Below are positions 15,807 through 23,883 of a stretch of 42,279 nucleotides of DNA, one piece after another; within the stretch, counting starts at the first letter, position 1, and every line of letters begins with the position of its first letter. The position numbers and the translations under genes are program-made. Under the pieces are notes generated by a model. That model was not told the DNA's origin. It did no database searches and saw nothing but the letters and a program-made list of their open reading frames with translations. The DNA lies in the NCBI GenBank assembly GCA_022565395.1, contig JAIUMV010000027.1, positions 1 to 42,279 on the forward strand, written 5' to 3'. Source of the stretch: Marinobacter sp. (GTDB lineage Bacteria; Pseudomonadota; Gammaproteobacteria; Pseudomonadales; Oleiphilaceae).

Positions 15807-18743
15807 TCAGTCTTCGGTCGGCTCATAGGCCGGCAGGCTGAGGCGGACACGGGTGCCATCCTGTGTTTCCGGGTTGACGGGGCTTTCGACCTGAACATGG
15901 CCGTAATGCTCCTCAACAATGTTGTAAACCAGGGACAGCCCAAGGCCGGTGCCCTCGTTCGCGCCCTTGGTGGTGTAAAAGGGCTCGAAAATATGATCCA
16001 GCTGATCCGTCGGGATGCCGGTACCTTCGTCGGTGACATCGATGATAGCGGAGTAGCCTTCCTGCTTTCCACTGACGATGATGCGGCCGCCATCCGGTGA
16101 TGCATCCCGAGCATTGGACAGCAGATTGATGAACACCTGTACCAGTCGTTGCTCATCCCCAAGGACTATCAGCTCATCGGGACACTCATTGATGTACTCC
16201 ACGCCACGCCCGTAATCACTGAGGGACAGCAGGTTAATGGACTCCTGCACGCAACGGCGAAGGTTGGCGGGCTCGTAGCGAGTGGACTGAGCGTGATTGC
16301 CGGTGCGGGCAAAATTCATCAGAGATTGCAGGATACGGGAAATACGCCGCGTCTGCTGCTGGATTTGTTCTGCGGTGGCCAGTATGTCCGGGTTGTCCGT
16401 CTCAAGTTTGAGATTCTGGGCCAGCGAGGAAATGCCGGTTACCGGATTGCCGATTTCATGGGCGACACCCGCCGCCAGGCGGCCAACGGACGCCAGGCGC
16501 TGGCTGTGCATCAGCTCATCTTCCAGCAAGCGGGTTTCGGTCTGGTCTTCCACCAGAATAATGCTGCCGCCCTCGGGATGATCCGGGCCGCTGAGGGTGG
16601 ATTTGTGAAGGTTCAGCCAATGCGGGCGCCCTTTCAGGTCGAGGCGATGCTTATAGCGGTGCAGTTCATCGCCAAGGACAAACTCGTCCAGCAGCAGGTA
16701 CCAGTGTTCCGGCAGGGCGATGAGTTTGGCGCCCACCACATCATCGGCAGCGATGTTGGTCAGATGCTCCATGGCGTGATTCCACATCAGGATTTCGCCA
16801 TCGTCGCCCACCGAGCAGGCCGGTATCGGCAGGTTCTGCAGGGTTTGCCGGTAATGGCGGCGCAGGTTGTCCAGCTCGGCCGCCAGGCCGGTCAGGCGGG
16901 TCTGGTAGTCGCCCAGGGCGCGCTCCACATAGTGAATATCCTGAGCGCTGCTGTTACCGGCCAGGGGTTTGAAGCCAAGGCTCTGTTTAACAATGTCACG
17001 GGCGACACTGGGGCCCATCAGGCCAGACAGGTTGACTTCAATCTGGTCCCGCAGGCGGCGCAGCTGGTAGGGGCGGTATTCCACCACGGGCAGCTTCAAC
17101 TGGCTGATGGCCCGTTCCACTTCACGGCGTGCGACATGCTCCCCCAGCGGTTCAGCGAGCCGGGTGATGAACTCCTCCGACGATGATGCCAGCAGCTCCC
17201 GTCGCTGGGGGCGTGACAGTGCGCCCAGGGAGCAGGCCTGCGCTGCACTGGCCTCGTCATTGCTGAGACTGGTGAGTAGGGATACCAGCGCAAACACGGC
17301 GATATTGAGGGTTAGGCTGATGAAGGTGAATATGTACCAGTTATCGTCATCCGACAGCAGCGGCAGGTCGGCGCCGAGATCCAGGCTGTAGGTGCGCGAC
17401 AGGGGCAGCACGAGGGTGAATACCCAGACTGCAATGCCGGTTATCAGGCCGGCGATCAGGCCCTTGCGATTGGCCTCCGGCCAATAGATGACGCCGAGGG
17501 CGCCGGGCAGCAGCTGCAGCACGCCAGACAGCGCCAGCACCCCGAGAATGGACAGATCCAGACGACTGCCAATCAGTTCATTGAAGATCAGGGTGGTGAG
17601 CAGAATCAGCGCGATCAGCAGGCGCTTGGTCCAGCGCAGCCAGTGGTAGATGTCGCCATGGTCCCGCGGGCTACGCAGGGGTAGAACCACATGGTTCAGC
17701 AACATGCCCGCCAGAGACAGAATGCTGGCGATCATCAGGCCGCTGGCGGCCGAGATGCCGGCGACATACATCAGCAGGGTCAGCCCGGGGCTGTCCAGAG
17801 CCATGGCGGTGCCAAGCGCAAAGTAGGTGGGGTCAGTACTGGCCTCCAGTTTCAGGCCGCCCCACAGAATCAGTGGCACCGGCAGGCTGATCAGCAGCAG
17901 GTAAATAGGCAGGCCCCAGCTGGCCTTGGCGAGTGCCCGCGGGCTGGGGTTTTCGCTGAAGGTCACATGGTACATGTGGGGGAGTACCAGGGCGGCACCG
18001 AATGACATCAGCATCAGTGCGCGCCAGCTGCCATCGCTGATGCGGCGCTCCAGCGCGCTGACTTCAGTAGGTTGCGCCTGCAGCCATTGGTCCAGCCCGG
18101 TCATGCCACCAAAAACCACCAGCAGAATCACCGCGCCCAGCAACAGCATGGTGGCGAGCTTCACCAGCGAGTCAAAGGCGATGGCGATGATCAGCCCCTG
18201 ATGTTGGTTACTGTTACCCTGTTCGCCGCGGGTGCCAAACAGCATGGCAAACAGCATGATGCCCACACTGAACAGTATGCCGGACAGTTGTGCTGAAGCA
18301 CCGGGCGCGAGCACGCTGACTGATGTGCCCACTGCCTTGATCTGCATGGAGAGCAGCGACAGGATGGCAGCGCCTGAGCAGAGTGCCACCAGTGTGCCGG
18401 CCCACTGGCTGCGGTAACGGAAGGCAAACAGGTCCGCCAGTGAGCCCAGTTGGTAAGCGCGACTGATGCGGAGAATGGGGTTGAGCAATACCGGTGCCAG
18501 CAGGAAGGCGCCACTGATACCCACGTAGTAGGCCAGGTAGCCAAAGCCAAATTCTGCTGCCATGCCCACAGCACCGTAGACGGACCAGATGCCGGCGTAC
18601 ACCCCGAGGCTGAGAATATAGACCAGTGGGTGGCGTGCCCAGTGGCGGGGGATAAGGCCGCGTTCGGTGGCGTAGGCGAGACCAAACAGCAGCGCCAGAT
18701 AGGTAAAGCCAACGAACAGCAGGGTAGGGAGACTAAAACTCAT
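15807..18743 (-). CDS. cbrA: Sensor histidine kinase CbrA (SLC5 transporter-like)
   Basis: 978-residue membrane kinase. The first 500 or so residues form about 13 hydrophobic helices of sodium/solute symporter (SLC5, PutP-like) type. Then come a short linker domain of the STAC type, a PAS domain (LPIPACSVGDDGEILMWNHAMEHL), the HisKA box GRLAAGVAHEIGNPVTGIS with the phospho-acceptor His, and an ATPase domain (FINLLSNARDASPDGG; DEGTGIP; GTGLGLSLVYNIVEEH). The ATG at 18743 is chosen because the first helix begins there; it overlaps the stop of the small gene cbrX and has no good ribosome binding site of its own, which suggests coupled translation. In pseudomonads CbrA is linked to histidine transport and to carbon/nitrogen signalling. 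Confidence 0.95.
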   Translation of the reverse strand: MSFSLPTLLFVGFTYLALLFGLAYATERGLIPRHWARHPLVYILSLGVYAGIWSVYGAVGMAAEFGFGYLAYYVGISGAFLLAPVLLNPILRISRAYQLGSLADLFAFRYRSQWAGTLVALCSGAAILSLLSMQIKAVGTSVSVLAPGASAQLSGILFSVGIMLFAMLFGTRGEQGNSNQHQGLIIAIAFDSLVKLATMLLLGAVILLVVFGGMTGLDQWLQAQPTEVSALERRISDGSWRALMLMSFGAALVLPHMYHVTFSENPSPRALAKASWGLPIYLLLISLPVPLILWGGLKLEASTDPTYFALGTAMALDSPGLTLLMYVAGISAASGLMIASILSLAGMLLNHVVLPLRSPRDHGDIYHWLRWTKRLLIALILLTTLIFNELIGSRLDLSILGVLALSGVLQLLPGALGVIYWPEANRKGLIAGLITGIAVWVFTLVLPLSRTYSLDLGADLPLLSDDDNWYIFTFISLTLNIAVFALVSLLTSLSNDEASAAQACSLGALSRPQRRELLASSSEEFITRLAEPLGEHVARREVERAISQLKLPVVEYRPYQLRRLRDQIEVNLSGLMGPSVARDIVKQSLGFKPLAGNSSAQDIHYVERALGDYQTRLTGLAAELDNLRRHYRQTLQNLPIPACSVGDDGEILMWNHAMEHLTNIAADDVVGAKLIALPEHWYLLLDEFVLGDELHRYKHRLDLKGRPHWLNLHKSTLSGPDHPEGGSIILVEDQTETRLLEDELMHSQRLASVGRLAAGVAHEIGNPVTGISSLAQNLKLETDNPDILATAEQIQQQTRRISRILQSLMNFARTGNHAQSTRYEPANLRRCVQESINLLSLSDYGRGVEYINECPDELIVLGDEQRLVQVFINLLSNARDASPDGGRIIVSGKQEGYSAIIDVTDEGTGIPTDQLDHIFEPFYTTKGANEGTGLGLSLVYNIVEEHYGHVQVESPVNPETQDGTRVRLSLPAYEPTED

Positions 18744-18909
18744 TGGGGTCGCGGCGCCATTCCAGCCAGAAAGCCAGACCAATCAGACCGCCCCAGGCCA
18801 GGAAGGGGCTGTACCAAGCACTACCGGGCGCAATCCACCAATCAAGAATGTTGGGGGAGAAAATATACACGGCCAGCACCAGCAAGAAGACCAGTCGATA
18901 GATATACAT
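18733..18909 (-). CDS. cbrX: Small membrane peptide upstream of and overlapping cbrA (CbrX-like)
   Basis: 58 codons starting with ATG at 18909. The peptide begins MYIYRLVFLLVLAVY and has two hydrophobic helices (about 3-17 and 33-50) separated by a Trp-rich stretch (DWWIAPGSAWY); it ends in a charged tail (EWRRDPNEF). Its TAG stop overlaps the cbrA start by 11 bases. A small hydrophobic frame of similar size lies at this place in Pseudomonas and has, as I recall, been named CbrX and proposed to couple translation to cbrA. The ribosome binding site is weak (GGA about 11 bases upstream), so start and expression are less sure than the frame itself. Confidence 0.75.
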   Translation of the reverse strand: MYIYRLVFLLVLAVYIFSPNILDWWIAPGSAWYSPFLAWGGLIGLAFWLEWRRDPNEF

Positions 18910-18956
18910 CAGAAACGCATCCGGATGATGACCTGAGCATTAACCTGCTACACAGC

Positions 18957-19832
18957 TTATACCATTTGCTCGTGACGTGGTAATTGCGATACCTGCCAAT
19001 GAGTTGTGGCCCAGTGCAGAACATCTGCTGGCGCCGCCTGAGCCAGGTCTGCAGGCGGCTGCTGGCCCAGCGCGGCAAGGGCTCGCCACAGGTTGTGGCC
19101 GGCCTGGGTGTCGTCCAGGGCGGGGGCATGAGTCTGCTTGCTGAGCTTCTGTCCCTGGGCATTCAGAATCACCGGAATATGCAGCCAGGCGGGTGTCTGC
19201 GCATCCAGCGCCTGGTAGATCTGTTGCTGTACCGGGGTGGTGTCAAGCAGGTCGGATCCGCGCACCACGTGGGTGATGCGCTGGTCAATGTCATCTACCA
19301 CCACCGCCAGTTGATAGGCATAAAAGCCCTCCTTGCGGCGAATAACCGGATCGTCCAGCTCGGCGCGAACCACCTGTGTCTGGGAGCCAAGTAGCTGGTC
19401 TTGCCAGCGGTGTATATGGTCCTCGCAGCGGAAACGGATAGCGTAGGTGGTGTCCGGATCTGCCAGCGCCCGGTCCCGGCAGCCAGGGGGGTGGCGCATC
19501 TGGTTTGCTTCCAGTTCCTTGCGGGAGCAGGGGCAGCGGTAGGCGAGGCCCTTTGCCAGCAACTGCTCGATAACGCTGGCATAGGCCTGGTGGCGCTGTG
19601 ACTGAAAGCGCACAGGCTCGTCGGCGTGCAGGGCATGGGCGTGCAGGCTGGCAAGGATGCGGTCGGTTGCGGACTGGGATTCTCGCAGTGGGTCAAGATC
19701 TTCAATGCGCACCAACCAGGTACCCTGGTGGCGGCGTGCTTCCAGATAACTGGCCAAGGCCGTCACCAGGGAGCCAAAGTGCAAAGGGCCAGTGGGTGAT
19801 GGCGCGAAGCGCCCACGGTAACGGGTAGTCAT
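18957..19832 (-). CDS. gluQ: Glutamyl-Q tRNA(Asp) synthetase
   Basis: Truncated GluRS-like enzyme (291 residues) that attaches glutamate to queuosine in tRNA-Asp. It starts RYRGRFAPSPTGPLHFGSLVTALASYLEAR with the HIGH-type HFGS, has the zinc-binding CPCSRKELE motif and a C-terminal KLSKQ, and lacks the anticodon-binding half of a true GluRS. It follows dksA after 42 bases, as in many gammaproteobacteria. The start is odd: no Shine-Dalgarno, and immediately before the ATG the mRNA reads ACCUCCUUA, the sequence of the 16S 3' tail itself. Confidence 0.95.
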   Translation of the reverse strand: MTTRYRGRFAPSPTGPLHFGSLVTALASYLEARRHQGTWLVRIEDLDPLRESQSATDRILASLHAHALHADEPVRFQSQRHQAYASVIEQLLAKGLAYRCPCSRKELEANQMRHPPGCRDRALADPDTTYAIRFRCEDHIHRWQDQLLGSQTQVVRAELDDPVIRRKEGFYAYQLAVVVDDIDQRITHVVRGSDLLDTTPVQQQIYQALDAQTPAWLHIPVILNAQGQKLSKQTHAPALDDTQAGHNLWRALAALGQQPPADLAQAAPADVLHWATTHWQVSQLPRHEQMV

Positions 19833-19841
19833 AAGGAGGTT

Positions 19842-19867
19842 GGGGTCTGACCCGGCGGCCAGACCCC
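19842..19867 (-). terminator. Hairpin between dksA and gluQ
   Basis: Perfect 8-bp stem GGGGTCTG / CAGACCCC with a 10-nt loop, a few bases after the dksA stop and 10 bases before the gluQ start. No T-run follows. It may limit gluQ expression or stabilise the dksA message. Confidence 0.4.
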
Positions 19868-19874
19868 GACAGAT

Positions 19875-20315
19875 TTAGATGCCAGTCTGGCGCTCGCGGA
19901 TTTCCGCCAGAGTCTTGCAGTCTATGCACAGGGTTGCGGTAGGGCGCGCTTCCAGGCGGCGAATGCCGATCTCGACGCCACACTGATCGCAGAAGCCATA
20001 GTCATCTTTGTCGATGCGGTCGATAGTTTTGTCGATTTTCTTGATCAGCTTGCGCTCCCGGTCGCGGGTGCGCAGTTCCAGACTGAACTCTTCTTCCTGG
20101 GTGGCGCGGTCACTGGGGTCAGCATAATTGGCCGCGTCTTCCTGCATGTGATGCATGGTGCGATCAACTTCTTCCATCAGTTCCTGACGCCAATCCATCA
20201 GCAGGCCACGGAAATGCAGCAGCATCTCCCGGCTCATGTACTCTTCACCCTTTTTGATTTCATAAGGCGTGAAGTTGCTAAAACGCTCGCGTGCTTTCTC
20301 TTGTGTATTTGCCAT
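19875..20315 (-). CDS. dksA: RNA polymerase-binding transcription factor DksA
   Basis: 146-residue DksA, which enters the polymerase secondary channel and works with ppGpp in the stringent response. An N-terminal segment is followed by the coiled-coil arm (MLLHFRGLLMDWRQELMEEVDRTM...) with the DPSDRATQEEE tip carrying the Asp and Ala residues needed for activity. The C-terminal zinc finger has Cys109, Cys112, Cys130 and Cys133 (CDQC...CIDC). A longer open frame extends upstream to 21209, but the family begins at MANTQEK, so 20315 is chosen. The stringently controlled rRNA operon at the right end of the window would be one of its targets. Confidence 0.96.
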   Translation of the reverse strand: MANTQEKARERFSNFTPYEIKKGEEYMSREMLLHFRGLLMDWRQELMEEVDRTMHHMQEDAANYADPSDRATQEEEFSLELRTRDRERKLIKKIDKTIDRIDKDDYGFCDQCGVEIGIRRLEARPTATLCIDCKTLAEIRERQTGI

Positions 20316-20627
20316 GGAACCCGGCCTCATTCTTGTACTTCGACAGGATGTCCGCTTCCGGATATCCCTCGGTGTAAACCGCCCATTGAGTGCCATCCTG
20401 ATGAGCTTAGCAGGTTTTCCCGATTTGGGGGCCTGCGCCAGGCTGGCAACCGTAGTGAAACAATGGGCGGAAAATAGCAGATTAGATTGCGTGCTGCCAA
20501 CCGTAATCTCCAGCGATGTGGTTGGATGTCGCAAACCGGAGCGCAGCAGGTGCCGGAATTCACCTCTCCGTACCCTTGGCGTATCATGCCGAGTCCAGTT
20601 GAAACTGTTGTGACACAAGGGTACGGC
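20316..20627. other. Intergenic region between divergent dksA and sfsA
   Basis: 312 bases that must hold the promoters of both genes. On the minus strand TTGGCA (20500-20495) with TATTTT 18 bases further is a possible dksA promoter, but weak. For sfsA only a lone TATCAT-like -10 near 20582 was seen. No small gene or RNA recognised. Confidence 0.4.
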
Positions 20628-21359
20628 ATGGATTTTCAAACGGCACTGATCGAAGGGCGACTGCTCAAACGCTACAAACGATTTCTGGCGGATGTGCAGC
20701 TGCTGGATGGTGAGCAGATTACCGCTCACTGCCCCAACACCGGCTCCATGCTCGGTTGCCAGCCGACAGAGGCCCGTGTCTGGCTGAGCCATCACGACGA
20801 CCCCAAGCGCAAGCTCAAATACACCTGGGAGCTGGTGGAAACCAGCCCGGGCATGTTTGCCTGTATCAATACCCAACGCCCCAATCAACAAGCCCGGGAG
20901 GCTATTGTTGCTGGCCGTATACCCAGCCTGGCGGGCTATCCCCAGGTGCGGGGGGAGGTTCGCTACGGTGCTGAGAGCAGCCGCATTGACCTGCATTTGG
21001 CCGGAGATGCCACCCGGCCGGACGCCTGGGTGGAGGTCAAGAACGTCACCCTGTGTGAGGATGGGGTCGGGTATTTTCCGGATGCGGTCAGCCTGCGTGG
21101 ACAGAAGCATCTGCGGGAGTTGATGGCCCAGGCGGAAGCGGGGGAGCGGGCCGTGCTGTTGTTCTGCGTCAACCATACCGGCATCGACAAGGTGCGACCG
21201 GCGGATCACATTGATCCGGCCTATGGCGCTTTGTTGCGGGAGGCGGCCGCCAATGGCGTGGAAGTGATGGCCTGGCGGGCGGAGCTGGCGGCGGAGGGTG
21301 AACCGTCGCTGTCACTGGCGCTGACGGCTCCAGTGCCGGTGGACCTGTCAGTCGCCTGA
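20628..21359 (+). CDS. sfsA: Sugar fermentation stimulation protein homologue SfsA
   Basis: 243 residues beginning [19 protein letters not shown], with the family motifs [51 protein letters not shown] and LLFCVNHT. The PD-(D/E)xK-like arrangement of conserved acids and Lys (WVEVKNV) suggests a nuclease-like fold; the DNA-binding role known from E. coli does not settle the true function. The ATG at 20628 is chosen because the family starts there; the frame upstream to 20487 is unlike it. Confidence 0.93.
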   Translation: MDFQTALIEGRLLKRYKRFLADVQLLDGEQITAHCPNTGSMLGCQPTEARVWLSHHDDPKRKLKYTWELVETSPGMFACINTQRPNQQAREAIVAGRIPSLAGYPQVRGEVRYGAESSRIDLHLAGDATRPDAWVEVKNVTLCEDGVGYFPDAVSLRGQKHLRELMAQAEAGERAVLLFCVNHTGIDKVRPADHIDPAYGALLREAAANGVEVMAWRAELAAEGEPSLSLALTAPVPVDLSVA

Positions 21360-21361
21360 GG

Positions 21362-21712
21362 TCAGGTTTTGAGAGGCGCCACCAGCACCTGCTTGCCGTC
21401 CACCTTGGTATCCAGTGATTGCAGGCGGTCCCCCTGACAGGGCCCCGCGATGCACAGGCCGGAGTCTGGATTGAACAGGGCGCCGTGGGTGGCGCATTGG
21501 ATAAAACAGCGGTCCACGTCCATGAACTGTCCGGGTAGCCAGTTCAGCTCCAGCCCCAGGTGCGGGCAGTGATTGAGAAAGGCCTGGGGGGCCCGGGGCC
21601 GTGCCAGTACAAAACCGGGACTGCCACAGGGGAGTCGGAATTCCACGGCGCCCGCCGCAACCAGCTCATCCAGCTGGCAGACGGGCAGCCAGTCAGGCTG
21701 AGAGGGTGTCAT
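21362..21712 (-). CDS. Rieske [2Fe-2S] domain protein
   Basis: Small 116-residue single-domain Rieske protein. The cluster ligands are Cys49 and His51 (CPHLGLEL) and Cys73 and His76 (CATHGALF), in the ferredoxin-type spacing, with the GLCIAGPCQGDRL segment typical of the third Rieske loop. No signal peptide or membrane helix, so cytoplasmic. Partners are not evident: no oxygenase or reductase lies nearby. It follows the pentapeptide gene after only 8 bases, so they are probably cotranscribed. It could be a free-standing electron carrier; the substrate is unknown. Confidence 0.88.
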   Translation of the reverse strand: MTPSQPDWLPVCQLDELVAAGAVEFRLPCGSPGFVLARPRAPQAFLNHCPHLGLELNWLPGQFMDVDRCFIQCATHGALFNPDSGLCIAGPCQGDRLQSLDTKVDGKQVLVAPLKT

Positions 21713-21720
21713 AAGGCGCG

Positions 21721-22071
21721 TTACTTGACCGTGTTATAGCGCATCCGAGTGCCGTGGTTGAGGGACATGACGATCTCATCGGCATGTAGCTCCCGCGGGA
21801 AAAAACAGCCAGAAATTTTGGCGCCGGCGATGCTGGCGCCGTCCATATTGGCTTTGCTGAAATCAATGCCACGAATATCGGCCCCGCGGAAATAGGCATG
21901 GCTGAAATCCAGATCGTCAGCGTTCATGCCGCGCAGATCCAGCCCGCGAAAATCGCCGTGACTGAAGCTGGGGTAGCTGGTCATGGTTGCCTTGGCCTTA
22001 TTGAAGGCGTCCACATTCTCATTGCGCAGGGTGACATACAATGGGTCATCAATGGCTCTGACTTGTTCCAT
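21721..22071 (-). CDS. Pentapeptide repeat protein
   Basis: 116 residues. The central part (about 40-90) is a run of A(D/N)LXX-type pentapeptides (FRGLDLRGMNADDLDFSHAY...), expected to fold as a short right-handed quadrilateral beta-helix. N-terminal part is helical with no known domain. The run is about ten repeats, far shorter than Qnr/MfpA proteins, so a gyrase-protection role is not supported. Probably in an operon with the Rieske gene. Confidence 0.8.
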   Translation of the reverse strand: MEQVRAIDDPLYVTLRNENVDAFNKAKATMTSYPSFSHGDFRGLDLRGMNADDLDFSHAYFRGADIRGIDFSKANMDGASIAGAKISGCFFPRELHADEIVMSLNHGTRMRYNTVK

Positions 22072-22098
22072 GGCGAACTCACTTTGGCGATGGTAGAA

Positions 22099-22120
22099 AG
22101 CCAGCCGCGGCAGGCTGGCT
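22099..22120 (-). terminator. Terminator-like hairpin after the kinase gene
   Basis: AGCCAGCC / GGCTGGCT forms a perfect 8-bp stem with a 6-nt loop; on the minus strand it is followed by TTTCT. It lies between the end of the kinase gene (22142) and the start of the pentapeptide gene (22071) and probably separates the two. Confidence 0.5.
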
Positions 22121-22141
22121 CCTTAAGTGTAGCCTAATTTT

Positions 22142-23713
22142 TTACAGCCCAAGGTGTGCGCGAATACGCGCCGCGAGGGCACCGCAAACCCGGTCATCTT
22201 CGGTGTGAACCCGCAGGGCGTGGGTTTTTTCATGCTCGGTGAGCGGTTCAAGCCAGCCCTTTTGGGTTTCCAGCAGGTCAACGCCGGCCTCGGAAGCATC
22301 CCCCTGTCGCTCGCTGATCCACTGCCGCCGCAGTTCTTCTGGCGCTTCACACTCCACCAGAATGAACGGTACGCCCTCGATCTCTGCAACCGCTTCCAGG
22401 TGCGCGCGCTCGGCCTCGCGCAGGCAGGCTGCATCCACCACCACGCTATAGCCAAGCGCCAGTAACTGATCCGCCAGAACGGCCAGGCGCTGGTAGGTTT
22501 GCGCCGTGGCCTCAGGGGTATAGATGCCAGTGCCAGTATCGGACTTGCTGCTGTCCAGCGGGGCCAGGCCAAACAGCCGTTTGCGCTCAACGTCTGAACG
22601 CAGGCGGATAAGGCCAAGATCAGTGGCCAGGGCTTTACTCATCACGGATTTGCCGGAGCCGGACAGGCCCATCATGGCCAGCAGGTAGCGGTTGGGAATC
22701 TCGCTGTAGCTTTCCGCCAGATCGGCATAGGCCCGATACCGCTGCATCAGGTGCGCCCGCTCGCTGGCATTCAGGGACGGGTTGCCCAGGGTGAACAAGG
22801 CTATCTTGGCGCGCACCACGGCGCGGTAGGCCTTGTACAGCGGCAGCAGGGCCAGACCGTTATAGTCGCCGCTGAACTCCAGATAGGTGTTCAGGGTCAG
22901 GCTGGCCAGGCGTTGCTCGCCACGGGACTCCAGATCCATCAGCAAGAAAGCGATATCGTTGATGGTATCGATCCAGCGGAAGGGTTCGTTGAACTCGATA
23001 CAGTCAAACAGCGTGACTTTGCCCTTGTGCTGAGTGATGTTAGCCAGATGCAGATCACCATGACATTCCCGCACAAAACCCTGCTCTCGCCGCTCGGCGA
23101 TGGTGTCGTGCAGGCGTTCGTAGGTGCAGCGGGTCCAGGCCTCCAGCGCGTCCAGCTGTGTCAGCAGGCCGGCATCGTCCAGTAATGGGCGGATCTGGTC
23201 GAAATTTTCCTGCATGGCGGCGTAAACCGCGCCAGGCGTGCCCAAGGGTTTGACAGGGTCAACGGTGGGGAGTTGGGCATGAAACAGGGCAACGTCACGA
23301 GCGAGAGCTTCCAGCAGTTCGGCGCTCAGCGCGCCCCGCTCCTGCATCTTGTCCAGCAGGCCAGTCTGGTCAAACTGGCGCATGCGCAAGCAGTACTCGA
23401 TGGGGGTGCCGTCGCCACCCAGTGCCGGGTTGTCTTCACTGCCGGTGATGGGCAGCACCTCCAGATAAAGGTCGGCGGCTGAACGCTTGTTGAGCCGCAG
23501 CTCCTCGTTGCAGAAATGCTGGCGCAGTGCCAGGGTGGAGAAGTTCAGAAAGCCAAAGTCCATAGGCTTCTTGATCTTGTAGGCGTAGTCCCCGGTCAGC
23601 AGCACCCAGGAAATATGGGTTTCCAGCACCTTGAACTCGCTGACCGGATGGTCGTAAAGGGCCGGGTTCTGTAACGCTTTGATCAGCACAGTTTGGTCCA
23701 CCGCTCCACTCAC
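22142..23713 (-). CDS. APH-like phosphotransferase fused to P-loop kinase
   Basis: 523-residue two-domain protein. Residues about 20-310 look like an aminoglycoside/choline phosphotransferase-type kinase, with ECHGDLHLANI as the catalytic loop and LFDCIEFNEPFRWID as the metal-binding Asp. Residues about 340-520 form a small AAA_33-type nucleoside kinase with the P-loop MMGLSGSGKSVMSK and the RLRSDVERKRLFG lid. The start is the GTG at 23713, preceded by AAGGAG at 8 bases; the frame continues upstream without a better start. Such fusions are widespread and of unknown substrate; resistance to aminoglycosides is not implied. Divergent from mrcB. Confidence 0.85.
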   Translation of the reverse strand: MSGAVDQTVLIKALQNPALYDHPVSEFKVLETHISWVLLTGDYAYKIKKPMDFGFLNFSTLALRQHFCNEELRLNKRSAADLYLEVLPITGSEDNPALGGDGTPIEYCLRMRQFDQTGLLDKMQERGALSAELLEALARDVALFHAQLPTVDPVKPLGTPGAVYAAMQENFDQIRPLLDDAGLLTQLDALEAWTRCTYERLHDTIAERREQGFVRECHGDLHLANITQHKGKVTLFDCIEFNEPFRWIDTINDIAFLLMDLESRGEQRLASLTLNTYLEFSGDYNGLALLPLYKAYRAVVRAKIALFTLGNPSLNASERAHLMQRYRAYADLAESYSEIPNRYLLAMMGLSGSGKSVMSKALATDLGLIRLRSDVERKRLFGLAPLDSSKSDTGTGIYTPEATAQTYQRLAVLADQLLALGYSVVVDAACLREAERAHLEAVAEIEGVPFILVECEAPEELRRQWISERQGDASEAGVDLLETQKGWLEPLTEHEKTHALRVHTEDDRVCGALAARIRAHLGL

Positions 23714-23883
23714 AGGCTTGTCTCCTTGGGTTTTTTTTGTCGCTAATGTTGGCAGTAAATGCCGGCTTGCACCAGCCTGCCAGCAGATTGGTACGTCATC
23801 ATGGGCGCTCTGGGTGGCAGTATTACATAAATAAAACAGAAGCCTGCTGCCCCCTGTCCGTGGGCTTGGCATATAATCCGGCC

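Noticed and set aside
20316-21209. N-terminal extension of DksA to 444 residues
   Set aside because: The extension covers sfsA on the other strand; DksA proteins start at the MANTQEK-like position.
21721-22071. Qnr-like quinolone resistance from the pentapeptide protein
   Set aside because: Too few repeats and no dimerisation domain as in Qnr/MfpA; only the repeat type is shared.
22142-23713. Aminoglycoside resistance gene
   Set aside because: The APH-like fold is shared by many kinases, and the fusion with a P-loop kinase is a housekeeping type without resistance evidence.
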